From assembly GCF_019218295.1 (NCBI RefSeq), contig NZ_JAHUZF010000007.1, positions 186,001 to 250,000 on the forward strand: a stretch of 64,000 nt of DNA, in the 5' to 3' direction. This document shows positions 22,006 through 31,354 of the stretch, piece after piece (the stretch's first letter is position 1; every line of letters begins with the position of its first letter). Made by a program: the position numbers and the translations under genes. The DNA is from Maritimibacter sp. DP1N21-5. Lineage in GTDB: Bacteria; Pseudomonadota; Alphaproteobacteria; Rhodobacterales; Rhodobacteraceae. Under the pieces are notes generated by a model. The model worked only from the letters and a program-made list of their open reading frames with translations, did no database searches and was not told the origin of the DNA.

Positions 22006-22970
22006 TCGTGGGCCGGGGGCTGATCTATTATCCCGACAGCAGGCCGGGGATCACCCGCAAGAAGCACGGTCGCGGGTTCACCTATAAGGGCCCCGATGGC
22101 ACGACCATCGCACGAGGACCGGAACGCGCCCGGCTCGAGGCGATGGCGATTCCCCCCGCCTATGTCGATGTCTGGATGACCCCGCGCGAGAACGGTCATC
22201 TCATGGCAACGGGCTACGACGCCCGGTCCCGCAAGCAATACCGCTACCACCCCGACTGGTCCGAGGCGCGAGCCCAGACCAAGTTCAACGACCTCGCCGC
22301 CTTCGGCAGATGTCTTCCGACGATCCGGCGCCGGGTGGCGCGTGACCTCGACCACAGCGCAGGCGAGCGTGAATTCGCGCTCGCCACGGCGCTTGCGATG
22401 ATCGACAAGCTCGCGCTCCGGGTCGGGGACAAGACTTACACAAAGGAAAACGGCTCTTACGGTGCGGTGACACTTTGCCGGCGGCATCTCAGGACGAGGA
22501 AGGGCGACATGCAGGTGGTGTTCACCGCGAAAGGGGGCAAGAACGCCCGGGTCGCCGTGACCGACAAACGCCTGATGAAGGCGCTGGAATCCGCCCGCGA
22601 CCTTCCCGGGGCGGAACTGATCGGTTGGGTCGACGATGACGGCATTGCGCGCGGCATCTCGTCATCGGCTGTGAACGACTATCTCGCCGAGGCGGCAGGT
22701 GTCGACGGCATCACGGCCAAGACATTTCGCACCTGGGCCGGGACGCTCGCGGCGTTCCGCGCCGTGACCGAAGAGGGCGCATCGACGATCAAGTCCCTGT
22801 CCGAGGCGGCAGCGGAGCGGCTTCAGAATACGCCGACCATCGCGCGCAACAGCTATGTCCACCCCAAGGTTGTCGCGCTCGCCGGAACGGATGAAAAGCT
22901 CCCAAAGCCCGTGCGGCTTCCTGGACTTGTCACAGGCGAAGGGGCCTTGCTCGCCTTTCTGGAAAGCTAG
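22002..22970 (+). CDS. DNA topoisomerase IB (poxvirus/bacterial type)
   Basis: Bacterial topoisomerase IB relaxes supercoils by forming a 3'-phosphotyrosyl intermediate. The 322-residue protein has the N-terminal domain starting GLIYYPDSRPGITRKKHGRGFTY and the catalytic domain with NGSYGAVTLCRRHL. The catalytic-tyrosine segment NTPTIARNSYVHP places the nucleophile at Tyr285. It initiates at GTG inside the upstream stop codon, and no better start lies downstream. It is convergent with the TrpD2-like gene. Bacterial type IB enzymes are scattered and stress-associated, and this one appears intact. Confidence 0.92.
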   Translation: MIVGRGLIYYPDSRPGITRKKHGRGFTYKGPDGTTIARGPERARLEAMAIPPAYVDVWMTPRENGHLMATGYDARSRKQYRYHPDWSEARAQTKFNDLAAFGRCLPTIRRRVARDLDHSAGEREFALATALAMIDKLALRVGDKTYTKENGSYGAVTLCRRHLRTRKGDMQVVFTAKGGKNARVAVTDKRLMKALESARDLPGAELIGWVDDDGIARGISSSAVNDYLAEAAGVDGITAKTFRTWAGTLAAFRAVTEEGASTIKSLSEAAAERLQNTPTIARNSYVHPKVVALAGTDEKLPKPVRLPGLVTGEGALLAFLES

Positions 22971-22982
22971 CACCGGGCTGGA

Positions 22983-24032
22983 TTAGACACTGTTTTGCCC
23001 GGCGAGCATCACGGTGCGGTTGCGAGCGTTCCAGATCTCCTCCGCCATGTGCCAAGCGGTCTCGGGACTCGTTGCACGTCCCATCGTGCGCAGGGTGACA
23101 GCCATGGTCCCCACGACGGATTTCGTCGCGTAGGGGTCGTCATCCTCACCGGCCCAGACCCGCTCAAGTCTCGCGACGTCCATCTCTTCGTCCGCAGGCG
23201 CATGACCATCGTCGAGCGTCGCGGGCCAGGTTTCGATCTCTGGGGCGTCGGCACCATGTGTCGTCCAGACCGGACAGGGCTTGTTCGGCCGCATCTCGAT
23301 CTCGCCGCCATCACCGCGAAACACCGCGAGGTTCGGGATGCCGAGGACCTGTGCGGCCCCGGAATGGATGTCGAGGAACCCGCGATGGAAGATGCCCTGC
23401 ATCACCGTCGGCGCATCGAAGGGATTGAGAAGGCGCGTGAAGCTGTTAACGGGCGACCTGAGGCCCAGCACCGGTTTCAGCTCGATCAGATCGCGCAAGA
23501 CCGGCGACATGACGTGGAGCGGCAGATAGGTCAGCCCCTGCGTCTCGACCTGGTCCGCAGCCTCCTCGAAACTCCCCGCCATGGGGAGGCCTAACTGCGC
23601 AAAGACCCGGTTGGTATAGACCCGCCCCGGCGTATGTTCTTCCGAGCCATGCACCACGACACGCAGACCCGTGCCCACAAGTGCAAGGATCGACAGGATG
23701 AACCACGGCAGCTGGACCCGCTTGCCTGCGTAGCTCGACCAGTCGATGTCCACCCGCGGCAACACCTCCGGACGCTGCATGGCAGCCCTTGATCCGGTGA
23801 CGAAGCCGGCGATTTCGTCAGGCGTCTCTTCCTTCAAACGCAGAAGCATGAGGAAGGCGCCGATCTGTTCCGGCAGCGCCTCGCCCCGCAGGATCATCGC
23901 CATCGCGTCCCGCGCCTCGTCGAAGGTCAGGGGTCGGCTCTTCGTCTTGCCCCGTCCCAGGATCGCGACGAAGGGGGCGAAAGGGTGGGGGTTGTCCGGC
24001 GTGAAGGGGCGCTGCAAGTTCATGTTGCCCAT
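22983..24032 (-). CDS. TrpD2/YbiB-type glycosyl transferase-fold protein (anthranilate phosphoribosyltransferase-like)
   Basis: The product (349 residues from ATG 24032; a second ATG lies at 24023) belongs to the TrpD2/YbiB branch of the anthranilate phosphoribosyltransferase fold. It has the N-terminal helical domain (SRPLTFDEARDAMAMILRGE...PEQIGAFLMLLRLKEETPDE) and a C-terminal catalytic-like domain ending in STVMLAGQNS-type sequence. The glycine-rich PRPP loop (GTGGD) of true TrpD is replaced by LVGTGLRVVVHGSEEH, so it is unlikely to act in tryptophan synthesis. E. coli YbiB binds nucleic acid. No clear Shine-Dalgarno is visible for either start. It is divergent from cysG. Confidence 0.8.
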   Translation of the reverse strand: MGNMNLQRPFTPDNPHPFAPFVAILGRGKTKSRPLTFDEARDAMAMILRGEALPEQIGAFLMLLRLKEETPDEIAGFVTGSRAAMQRPEVLPRVDIDWSSYAGKRVQLPWFILSILALVGTGLRVVVHGSEEHTPGRVYTNRVFAQLGLPMAGSFEEAADQVETQGLTYLPLHVMSPVLRDLIELKPVLGLRSPVNSFTRLLNPFDAPTVMQGIFHRGFLDIHSGAAQVLGIPNLAVFRGDGGEIEMRPNKPCPVWTTHGADAPEIETWPATLDDGHAPADEEMDVARLERVWAGEDDDPYATKSVVGTMAVTLRTMGRATSPETAWHMAEEIWNARNRTVMLAGQNSV

Positions 24033-24145
24033 GATACGCTGCGTCGCGGCGACGCGGTAGGGCCAACAAACATGCGGTTTCGCGCATTTGACATGGCCTC
24101 GACATTGCCCGACATGGAACAAAACGCTCATGCGGGGACGCGGAC

Positions 24146-25573
24146 ATGGATTTTCTGCCCATCTTTCTCGAGGTCGCGGGCAAACGGGTGGTGGTCGACG
24201 GCGGCACGACGGTTGCCGCGCGACGGGTGGAACGCGCGCTGAATTGCGGTGCCTTCGTCACTGTCTTCGATCCGGAACCCGGCGACGAAGTGCGCGCCTT
24301 TCTCGGGCATGCGAACCTGACTCATGAGCCGCGACTGCCAGTGGAAGCCGACTTCGCCGGTTGCCTCGTCGCCTATGGCGCGTCCGAGGAGCCGGACCGG
24401 GACGAACGCCTGCATGCCTGGGCCAAAGCCGCAGGGGCTCTGGTCAATGTCGCCGACGAAAAGCATCTCTGCGATTTCATCACGCCGTCCATCGTCGAAC
24501 GCGATCCGATCACCATCGCGATTTCTACCGGCGGCGCGGCACCTGTGATCGCCCGCATCCTGCGCGCCCGGATGGAAGCGATGTTGCCCGCCGCCTATGG
24601 CCGGCTCGCCAAGTTCCTCGCCGATTTCCGGGGGCGCATCTACGAATCCGTGCCCAACGCCCGCAACCGGCGACGATTCTGGGAAAACCTGATCGAGGGC
24701 CCGGTGGGCGACGCCTTTCTCGCGGGGGAAGAGGGGCTGGCCGAGGAACGGCTGGTCGCGGAACTGGCCCGGGGCGACAACGCCGATCTGAAGCGCGGCG
24801 AGGTCTGGCTTGTCGGTGCCGGGCCGGGCGATCCCGACCTCCTCACCTTCAAGGCGTTGCGCATGATGCAGCACGCCGACGTGGTGCTTTTTGACCGCCT
24901 CGTCGGCGACGGGATCATCGACCTCGTGCGCCGGGATGCCGAGCGCATCTACGTGGGGAAGAAGCCCAATGAGCATACTCTAACGCAGCCCGAAATCACC
25001 GGTCTCATGATCGAGCGCGCCAAGCGGGGCGAACGTGTGCTGCGGCTCAAGGGCGGCGATCCCTTCATATTCGGGCGCGGCGGGGAAGAGCTCGAGGATG
25101 TGGCCGAACACGGCATCCCGGTCGAGGTCGTGCCGGGCATCACCGCGGCAGCCGGCTGTGGCGCGGCGGCGGGTATCCCCCTCACCCACCGAGATCACGC
25201 GCAAAGCTGTGTCTTCATCACTGCGCACGGGGCAGGTGGCGTGATCGACCATGACTGGACCCGCTACGCGCGCAAGGGCCAGACCGTCGTGGTCTACATG
25301 GGGCTGAATGCCATCGGCGCCGTGGCACAGGCCGCGTTGTCCCAAGGGGTCGATGCCGCCATGCCCGTCGCCGTGATCGACAACGGAACGCGGCTAGACC
25401 AACGCGTGATTACGGGGACCCTCACCGACATCGACGCGAAGGTCCGCGACGCCCAGTTGCCCGGTCCCGCGCTTATCGTCATCGGCCATGTGGTCACGCT
25501 CCATGGTGCGCTGGGCGTCAAGGGATCCCGATCCGAGGCGACCATGGAAATCAAGGCAGGCGCGACGCTCTGA
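24146..25573 (+). CDS. cysG: Siroheme synthase CysG (precorrin-2 dehydrogenase/ferrochelatase + uroporphyrinogen-III methyltransferase)
   Basis: CysG converts uroporphyrinogen III to siroheme, the prosthetic group of sulfite and nitrite reductases. The 475-residue protein has an N-terminal NAD-binding bismethyltransferase domain (FLEVAGKRVVVDGGTTVAARRV, about 1-115) and the Sirohm dimerisation region (AAYGRLAKFLADFR). The SUMT domain from about 215 has the signatures WLVGAGPGDPDLLT, LRLKGGDPFIFGRGGEE and VPGITAAAGCGAAAGIPLTHR. The expected GGG at the N-terminal nucleotide loop reads GGT here, which is a normal variation. Neighbouring genes are unrelated to assimilatory sulfur metabolism. Confidence 0.94.
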   Translation: MDFLPIFLEVAGKRVVVDGGTTVAARRVERALNCGAFVTVFDPEPGDEVRAFLGHANLTHEPRLPVEADFAGCLVAYGASEEPDRDERLHAWAKAAGALVNVADEKHLCDFITPSIVERDPITIAISTGGAAPVIARILRARMEAMLPAAYGRLAKFLADFRGRIYESVPNARNRRRFWENLIEGPVGDAFLAGEEGLAEERLVAELARGDNADLKRGEVWLVGAGPGDPDLLTFKALRMMQHADVVLFDRLVGDGIIDLVRRDAERIYVGKKPNEHTLTQPEITGLMIERAKRGERVLRLKGGDPFIFGRGGEELEDVAEHGIPVEVVPGITAAAGCGAAAGIPLTHRDHAQSCVFITAHGAGGVIDHDWTRYARKGQTVVVYMGLNAIGAVAQAALSQGVDAAMPVAVIDNGTRLDQRVITGTLTDIDAKVRDAQLPGPALIVIGHVVTLHGALGVKGSRSEATMEIKAGATL

Positions 25574-25588
25574 GCGCCAAATCTGGCT

Positions 25589-26404
25589 CTATTCCAGCGG
25601 AATAATCATCGCCGCGATCACCGGCGAGGTGTCCGGCCGTTGGCCGCGCCACCAGTCGAAAGCCTCGGCGGCCTGTTCGACGAGCATGCCGACGCCGTCT
25701 GCGACCTGCACCCCCCGCGCCTGCGCCGTGGCGAGAAACGGCGTCAGCCCCTTGCCGTAAACGAGGTCATAGGCGAGCCGCGCGCCCTCGAACACCGTGT
25801 CGGGGAGCGGGGGTTTCTCGCCGGTGAGGCTGGTGGTCGTCGAGTTGAGGACGATGTCGAAGAACCCGGTCACGTCCGCGTAACTCACCGCTTCGATCCG
25901 ACCGCGACCGGACAGCATGTCGCGGATCGCCTCCGCCTTGGCGACGGTCCGGTTGGCGATGGTGACGCTCTCGGCGCCAGCGGCCAGAAACGGCGCCACC
26001 GCGCCGCGCGTGGCACCGCCAGCCCCGGCAATCAGGATACGGGCCCCGGATAGGGGAATACCGAGGTTTTCGGAGATGTCGCGCACCAGGCCGACGCCAT
26101 CGAAGTTGTCGGCAAGAATCCGGTCGCCTTCGAATTTCAGCGCATTCGATGCCCCGCAGAGCCGCGCGGCTTCCATGGGGTGCGTGGCAATGTTCCGGGC
26201 CTCCACCTTGAACGGCACCGTCACGTTGACACCCATCCCGCCTGCGTCGCGAAAGGCGCGGATCGCATCGGCAAACCCATCGAGCGGCACTTCCATCGCC
26301 TCATAGGACATGTCTTCGCCGAACTGGCGGGCGAAAGCGTCGTGAATGAAGGGCGACTTGGTGTGGCCGAGGGGGTTGCCCAGCACCGCGTAACGGTCGG
26401 TCAT
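25589..26404 (-). CDS. aroE: Shikimate dehydrogenase
   Basis: AroE reduces 3-dehydroshikimate to shikimate with NADPH in aromatic amino-acid synthesis. The 271 residues contain the substrate-binding [17 protein letters not shown], the catalytic lysine in [10 protein letters not shown], the [11 protein letters not shown] catalytic-Asp segment and the Rossmann loop [16 protein letters not shown]. It overlaps the aroQ stop by 4 bp; the two catalyse consecutive steps of the shikimate pathway, with AroQ acting first. The gene is convergent with cysG, 15 bp apart. Confidence 0.96.
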   Translation of the reverse strand: MTDRYAVLGNPLGHTKSPFIHDAFARQFGEDMSYEAMEVPLDGFADAIRAFRDAGGMGVNVTVPFKVEARNIATHPMEAARLCGASNALKFEGDRILADNFDGVGLVRDISENLGIPLSGARILIAGAGGATRGAVAPFLAAGAESVTIANRTVAKAEAIRDMLSGRGRIEAVSYADVTGFFDIVLNSTTTSLTGEKPPLPDTVFEGARLAYDLVYGKGLTPFLATAQARGVQVADGVGMLVEQAAEAFDWWRGQRPDTSPVIAAMIIPLE

Positions 26405-26838
26405 GCGAGAAGCGTCGCCATGCGCCGAAGGGCCAATTCATACCCCTGCGTGCCCAGCCCCGCGATCACCCCGTCTGCGCGCAGCGAGACATAGGAGTGA
26501 TGGCGAAACGCCTCACGCTTGTGCACGTTCGAGATATGGACCTCGATCACCGGACCCTCGAAAGTGTTGAGCGCGTCCAGAATGGCGACGGAGGTATGGG
26601 TGTAGGCCGCCGGGTTGATCACGATGCCCTGCGCCTCGTCGCGGGCACGGTGAACCATCTCGACGATCTCGCCTTCGTGGTTCGACTGGAAGAGCGCGGT
26701 CACGAGCCCGAACTCGGCACCGACACGCGCGCAGGCCGCTTCCACGTCGGCCAGAGTCTCGGCACCATAGATCTCGGGCTGGCGTTTTCCCAGCAGGTTG
26801 AGGTTCGGTCCGTTCAGGATATGGATCGTCTTCGCCAT
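26401..26838 (-). CDS. aroQ: Type II 3-dehydroquinate dehydratase
   Basis: AroQ dehydrates 3-dehydroquinate to 3-dehydroshikimate. The 145-residue dodecameric-type enzyme shows [17 protein letters not shown] (catalytic Arg and Tyr), [32 protein letters not shown] and [17 protein letters not shown], all hallmarks of type II enzymes. Shine-Dalgarno GGGAGG precedes the ATG, with aroE directly downstream and overlapping. Confidence 0.96.
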   Translation of the reverse strand: MAKTIHILNGPNLNLLGKRQPEIYGAETLADVEAACARVGAEFGLVTALFQSNHEGEIVEMVHRARDEAQGIVINPAAYTHTSVAILDALNTFEGPVIEVHISNVHKREAFRHHSYVSLRADGVIAGLGTQGYELALRRMATLLA

Positions 26839-26928
26839 GCGCGCCTCCCGTTTGAAACGCGCATAGCACGGGTTTTCCCTTAGCGTCAGCCACTTGAGGC
26901 GGTTTTTCGCGCCACCCGTTGCATTTTC

Positions 26929-27900
26929 TCAGAACCACCGCCCGATTGCGATCAGGTTGACCGCAGGCGCAACCGTGTTGGACCCGGCTAGGTCGAAGGT
27001 CTCGATATCGACGCTTCCAGTCGTCGCCGCCCCGACCGTCACCACGGCGGGCGTCGAACCGACCACCGTCGCCGTGATGCAAAAGCCGGCATCGGCAAAG
27101 GTCGCAGGAAGCGTCCATGTCGCGGCCGACCCGCTCACGCTCGCGAAGCCCGGCATGTGGCAAGTTAGCGTGCCGTCGGCGAGCTTCGTATAGCTCCCGT
27201 CTGCGTTCGACCCGGTTTCGATCACCGCATTGCCCGCCGAAGGGACCGCGTTCACGGTGCCGACCATGTTGGACGTCGTGACGACGCCCGCGCCCGGCGC
27301 GACCGACAGCACCTCGTCCCAGGCCGCGCCATCGCTGCTGACCTTGATCGTGAAGACATCGCTCCCGGCAAGGCCCATCTCCGCCCGTCCCGACCAGTTC
27401 GTCTGGAACAGGAGCGACGCGGTATCCGTCGCAGCCGACTTGTTGATCTTGAGTTGATGCCCGGCCCCCTCGTGCGACAGGAGCGTCGCGGGCGCGGACA
27501 CGGCCAGCCTGTTGGTGGCGTCCGACGTCGTGTTGATCCCGATACCGGGCAGGTTTTCGCGGTCGAGGTCGCGCCATGTCGTGCCGTCATGCACCTTCAC
27601 GGCCCGCTCGCCCGCGACGACCGCCAACCAGCCGGCCCTCGGAGTCAGGAAATCCCAGGCGCTGTCGAACCAGGTTGCGATTTGCCCTTCGTGGCCACTC
27701 CAGAGACCCGTGGCCGGATTGCCGATTCCGAAGGTTGCGCCTTGCGCAGGGGTCGGGGGCGGTGTCGTAGCGTCAAGTGCCTCGACCGTAAGTTGTGTAA
27801 TCACGTCCAGAACGCGGAGGCCTTCGTTGTGGGTCACATGTTTCTGGGCCTGCGCGGGCTGAATGAGCGGCAAGTCGAGACGCGGGGTCGTTTGCGACAT
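26929..27900 (-). CDS. DUF2793 domain protein (phage/GTA tail-fibre-like)
   Basis: This 323-residue protein starts MSQTTPRLDLPLIQPAQAQKH, the typical DUF2793 opening, with VTHNEGLRVLD next and a GWLAVVAGERAVKVHDGTTW segment near residue 110. The rest is Ala/Gly/Thr/Ser-rich and predicted beta-structured, as in trimeric fibre or adhesin tips. DUF2793 proteins occur in Rhodobacteraceae prophages and, to my knowledge, include a tail-fibre protein of the Rhodobacter capsulatus gene transfer agent encoded away from the main GTA cluster. The ATG at 27900 follows a good GAGGTGAT Shine-Dalgarno and is preferred over an in-frame ATG at 27939. A CtrA-type box lies about 77 bp upstream. No other phage genes are adjacent. 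Confidence 0.82.
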   Translation of the reverse strand: MSQTTPRLDLPLIQPAQAQKHVTHNEGLRVLDVITQLTVEALDATTPPPTPAQGATFGIGNPATGLWSGHEGQIATWFDSAWDFLTPRAGWLAVVAGERAVKVHDGTTWRDLDRENLPGIGINTTSDATNRLAVSAPATLLSHEGAGHQLKINKSAATDTASLLFQTNWSGRAEMGLAGSDVFTIKVSSDGAAWDEVLSVAPGAGVVTTSNMVGTVNAVPSAGNAVIETGSNADGSYTKLADGTLTCHMPGFASVSGSAATWTLPATFADAGFCITATVVGSTPAVVTVGAATTGSVDIETFDLAGSNTVAPAVNLIAIGRWF

Positions 27901-27974
27901 TTTTATCACCTCGTGGAACTTTCTCCGGGTCTTAATCATTAAGGTCCGAGGATGCGTGAACTTACCAGTTTGTT

Positions 27975-27993
27975 CGTTAACCCTTTGTTAACG
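27975..27993. promoter_or_regulatory. CtrA-type box within a perfect inverted repeat
   Basis: CGTTAAC-CCTTT-GTTAACG is a perfect dyad, and its core reads TTAA-N7-TTAA (27977-27991), the full consensus of the cell-cycle regulator CtrA. It is about 77 bp upstream of the DUF2793 gene and 166 bp from the TetR gene. The alternative is an operator for the adjacent TetR protein. Confidence 0.55.
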
Positions 27994-28156
27994 TTCGTGG
28001 GCCGTCCAATTCGCGCTTCGTAAAATGGCGGGACTAAGATATTGATCGCAATAAATTATCCGCCAACGGTCAGGAAACTCATACTTGCGATGCAGGATAT
28101 GGATGGTAACGTACTCAACGAGAGGGCGAGTTTTCGTTAAGAGAGCAGAGACAAAA

Positions 28157-28798
28157 ATGAAGGACGAAACACTGCGGAAATCCTGGAAACAGGACGCTGA
28201 GGGCGTGAAACATGACATCCTGATGGTGGCAATGGCCGAGTTCGCCGAGAACGGTCTCGCCGGCGCCCGGATCGACGAGATCGCGGCCAAGACCAAGACC
28301 TCCAAGCGAATGATCTATTACTACTTTGGCGATAAGGACGGCCTTTACCTTGCCGCGCTCGAAGCCGCCTATGGCCGGGTGCGCGAAGGCGAGCACGAGG
28401 TCGAATTCGAGGCGCAGTCCGTCGAAGAAGCGATGGCCGAGCTTGTGCGGCGCATCTTCGATCATCACCGCAAGAATCCGGACCTGATCCGCATGGTGAT
28501 GAACGAGAACGTCAATCGCGCGCAGTACCTTAAGAAGTCCGACTACATACGCGACCTAAACCTGACTTCGAAGCACCGGCTTCAGAACGTGCTTGAAAGA
28601 GGGCAGGCCGAAGGCGTCTTCCGGGCCGATGTGGACCCGATGTTCCTGCACTGGCAGATCCAGGCGCAGAGCTTTTACAACATCGCGAACCGGCCGAGTT
28701 TCTCGGTCAAGTTCGGACCGGAGCTGTTTACGGACGACGCTCAGGAGAAAATGCGCGAAACCATCGTCGAATCGACCCTGCGGTTCCTGCGCGCCTGA
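28157..28798 (+). CDS. TetR/AcrR family transcriptional regulator
   Basis: This 213-residue regulator has an N-terminal TetR helix-turn-helix at about 18-64 (DILMVAMAEFAENGLAGARIDEIAAKTKTSKRMIYYYF broken across the recognition helix). A C-terminal ligand domain of the TetR_C/YcdC-like type follows (LVRRIFDHHRKNPDLIRMVMNEN...SFYNIANRPSFSVKFG). The start at 28157 follows GCAGAG, while longer in-frame starts lack family similarity. It faces the FGGY kinase tail-to-tail, and its ligand and targets are unknown. The AT-rich 256-bp region upstream, shared with the divergent DUF2793 gene, holds the TTAA-N7-TTAA dyad. Confidence 0.88.
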   Translation: MKDETLRKSWKQDAEGVKHDILMVAMAEFAENGLAGARIDEIAAKTKTSKRMIYYYFGDKDGLYLAALEAAYGRVREGEHEVEFEAQSVEEAMAELVRRIFDHHRKNPDLIRMVMNENVNRAQYLKKSDYIRDLNLTSKHRLQNVLERGQAEGVFRADVDPMFLHWQIQAQSFYNIANRPSFSVKFGPELFTDDAQEKMRETIVESTLRFLRA

Positions 28799-28815
28799 CC
28801 ATTTCCTGTCCCCTG

Positions 28816-30345
28816 TCAGACACCGGCAATCCCGGCGCGGTGCTGGGCCATGCGCGCACGGATGACCCTGTCCCGGTCCATCTGGGCCACGCCGTCCCTC
28901 TGCGGCTCGGTGCGTCTCACGCCGGGTGACATCGCGGTGCTTGCGGTCGTAAGGTCCGGGTGCATCCCGGCGGCGACCGCGCCGCAAATGGCGGTTCCTA
29001 AAAGCACGCCGTCAACGGCATCGGGCACGATCACGCAGCGGCCGGTCGCATCGGCTACCGCCTGCGTGAAGACGGGGCTCCGCATCATGCCGCCCACCGC
29101 TGCCACCGGTAGGTCCGGCGCGACCCGCTCCATGATATCCGCGATGGAAAGCGCCACCGCGCCCGCCGTGCGCCAGTAGTAGGCCGCGAGCGCATCGGGA
29201 CCGCGGTGCGTCGGCATCCCGTGCACCACCGCTTTCAGCGGCGCTTCCTTCACCGGCCCGCGCAGCCCACGTTCATCGGGCAGAACGTGAATGTCGGCGC
29301 CGAATCCGACGCCAATCTCCTCACGCTTTCGCGCGATCCGGGACAGAACCTGATCGTGCGAGCGTGGCGCCCCTTTGGGCCAGCTTTCGATGACTCGGTC
29401 CAGAACGGCACCCGCATCGGCAAGCCCAGCCTCGACGGTGCGTGTGCCCGGGGCCATCACATCGGTGAAGGTGCCCCACCAGCCGTCGAGCGATGGGGTC
29501 ATCGCCCGGTGTGCGATGACGCTCGCAGAGGTGCCTGCGATGAGTGCCACGGCCTCCGGCTGGATCGCCCCGCAGCCCAGCGCACCGGCGTATCCGTCGA
29601 TCATCCCGCTCGAGACGCACAGACCCTCGGGAAGCCCAAGGTCTTCCGAGGCCGAGGCGCAGAGCGTGCCCGCCCGGGCCGCAACGGGAACCGCTGACCC
29701 GCATTCTTCCGGTAGACCGGCGCGCTCGCGCAAGTCGTTCAACCCTACGGCGCGGAGCAGGTCCTCGTCCCAGCCGCCCCGCTCGACTGCGAAGGGCCAT
29801 TTCGCGACAAGCGACGACAGCCCCCGCACCGGCATGCCCACCGCGCGACTTACCAAGTGATCGGTCAGATCCTGCGCCTGGCCCAACTGCGCCCAAAGCT
29901 CCGGGCGCTGACGTTGCAGCCACAGTAGCTTCGGCACCTGCATCTCCGGCGACATCGCGCCGCCGAGCGCGTCGACCGACGCACCCCCGGCCCGAGTGCA
30001 CGCCTGTGCCTCGGCGACACCGCGTCGGTCGAACCAGGCGATCGTGTCCTGCCCCGCGTCGTCCAGCACCAGCGGCGTTCCGTGGACTCCGGTCAGGACC
30101 AGCGAACAGGTCGCGTCGATCGCCAGTGCTCCGACGTCGGAGGGGTCAATGCCGGCGCAGGCCCGCCGCACGACGACGGCTACGGCGCGCCAGATATCTG
30201 ACGAGCGGTAGCTTCCGTCGGCGTCATGATTGGAAAACAGCGGGAAAGCTACGACTGCACGCCTCTCCATCTTGCCCCGCAGGTCGAACAGAGCCGCCCG
30301 CGCCGAGCGCGTCCCCACATCAACTGCGCAAATCCAACGGGACAT
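28816..30345 (-). CDS. FGGY-family pentulose kinase (D-ribulokinase/YpCarbK-like)
   Basis: This 509-residue FGGY kinase phosphorylates a sugar or polyol with ATP. The N-terminal domain starts WICAVDVGTRSARAALFDLRG and includes the DATCSLVLTG segment characteristic of the D-ribulokinase/YpCarbK-like subfamily, not of xylulokinase. The C-terminal domain has VAAVGGMMRSPVFTQAVADA and a final VDGVLLGTAICGAVAAG. Start at 30345 is set by the GGAGGAAAG Shine-Dalgarno; an upstream ATG at 30369 lacks one. No isomerase, dehydrogenase or transporter for a matching sugar is adjacent, so the substrate stays open. It is unlikely to be the missing xylulokinase of the xylA locus. Confidence 0.85.
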   Translation of the reverse strand: MSRWICAVDVGTRSARAALFDLRGKMERRAVVAFPLFSNHDADGSYRSSDIWRAVAVVVRRACAGIDPSDVGALAIDATCSLVLTGVHGTPLVLDDAGQDTIAWFDRRGVAEAQACTRAGGASVDALGGAMSPEMQVPKLLWLQRQRPELWAQLGQAQDLTDHLVSRAVGMPVRGLSSLVAKWPFAVERGGWDEDLLRAVGLNDLRERAGLPEECGSAVPVAARAGTLCASASEDLGLPEGLCVSSGMIDGYAGALGCGAIQPEAVALIAGTSASVIAHRAMTPSLDGWWGTFTDVMAPGTRTVEAGLADAGAVLDRVIESWPKGAPRSHDQVLSRIARKREEIGVGFGADIHVLPDERGLRGPVKEAPLKAVVHGMPTHRGPDALAAYYWRTAGAVALSIADIMERVAPDLPVAAVGGMMRSPVFTQAVADATGRCVIVPDAVDGVLLGTAICGAVAAGMHPDLTTASTAMSPGVRRTEPQRDGVAQMDRDRVIRARMAQHRAGIAGV

Positions 30346-30378
30346 CTTTCCTCCGGGCCCGGACGCCAAGATGTCTCG

Positions 30379-30409
30379 GCGCGCTGATCAGATCAAGCGA
30401 TCAGCGCGC
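30379..30409. terminator. Strong hairpin between the SDR and FGGY kinase genes
   Basis: GCGCGCTGATC and GATCAGCGCGC form a perfect 11-bp stem with a 9-nt loop. It is 68-98 nt past the SDR stop and about 35 nt before the kinase start. There is no T-run, so it may be a terminator for the SDR or an operator/leader structure for the kinase. Confidence 0.5.
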
Positions 30410-30476
30410 AGATTAGCACCCATGCAACCGCGCCTGAAGGGGGCCCGCCCTCCTGAGGGGCGTTCAAAGCGCCACC

Positions 30477-31331
30477 TCAGCCGCCGATGAGGTCGCCGCC
30501 GTTCGGATGAAGCACCTGACCCGTCATGTAGGAGCTGTCCTCGCAGGCGAGAAACAGCATCGAAGGCGCCACTTCGTTGGGCTGGCCGGGCCGACCAAGC
30601 GGCGCGGACTTGCCGAACTCCTCGACCTTCTCTGGCGGGAAGGACGCCGGGATCAGCGGGGTCCAGATCGGCCCGGGCGCGACGCCGTTCACCCTGATGC
30701 CGTCCGAGGCGAGCTTGGACGACAGGGCGCGGATCATGGACAGGATTGCGCCCTTCGAGGCCGAATAGTCGACTAGCAAATCCTGGCCCCGGTAGGCGGT
30801 GACAGAGGTTGTGCAGACAATCGACGCACCCCGCTTCAGATGAGGCAGCGCCGCCTGGATCGTGAAGAACTGCCCGGCGAGGTTCGTTCGAAAGGTCCGG
30901 AACAGCTGCTCTTCGGAGATATCGGTGACGTCTTCCCGCGCATGTTGCTCGGCCGCATTCGCGACAACCACGTCGATCCGTCCGAACGCGTCCAACGTCT
31001 TCTTGACGATCTCTCGACAGAAACTCTCTTTTCCGATGTCGCCGTCCAGAAGCAGCGCCTGACCACCTTCCTCTTCGATCTTGGAGCGTGTGACCTCCGC
31101 ATCCTCGTGTTCGTCGAGGTAGGCGATGGCGACCTTCGCACCCTCGCGGGCAAAGAGGATGGCTGTCGCACGTCCGATCCCGGAATCGCCGCCGGTCACG
31201 ATCGCAACCTTGCCCTTCAGCCGGCCGGACCCGGCATAGCGCGGCATATACTCCGGCTCCGGCGACATGCGTTCTTCACGGCCGGGCTGGCGGTCCTTCG
31301 TCTCAAGAGTGTCGAGGTCTTGGCTGCTCAT
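30477..31331 (-). CDS. Short-chain dehydrogenase/reductase, YghA-like
   Basis: This 284-residue SDR belongs to the extended-N-terminus, YghA/GsiB-associated type frequent in stress regulons. It has the cofactor loop TGGDSGIGRATA, NAAEQH, the active-site YSASK with an upstream Ser, and the PGPIWTPLIP segment. The N-terminus (KDRQPGREERMSPEPEYMPRYAGSGRLKGK) is typical of this subgroup. The ATG at 31331 follows a GGAG at correct distance; upstream in-frame ATGs lack support. It lies downstream of the BON gene, with a hairpin and a possible EcfG-type promoter in the 85-bp gap. The substrate is unknown. Confidence 0.88.
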   Translation of the reverse strand: MSSQDLDTLETKDRQPGREERMSPEPEYMPRYAGSGRLKGKVAIVTGGDSGIGRATAILFAREGAKVAIAYLDEHEDAEVTRSKIEEEGGQALLLDGDIGKESFCREIVKKTLDAFGRIDVVVANAAEQHAREDVTDISEEQLFRTFRTNLAGQFFTIQAALPHLKRGASIVCTTSVTAYRGQDLLVDYSASKGAILSMIRALSSKLASDGIRVNGVAPGPIWTPLIPASFPPEKVEEFGKSAPLGRPGQPNEVAPSMLFLACEDSSYMTGQVLHPNGGDLIGG

Positions 31332-31354
31332 GGTCAAACTCCAGTCGTTCAGGA

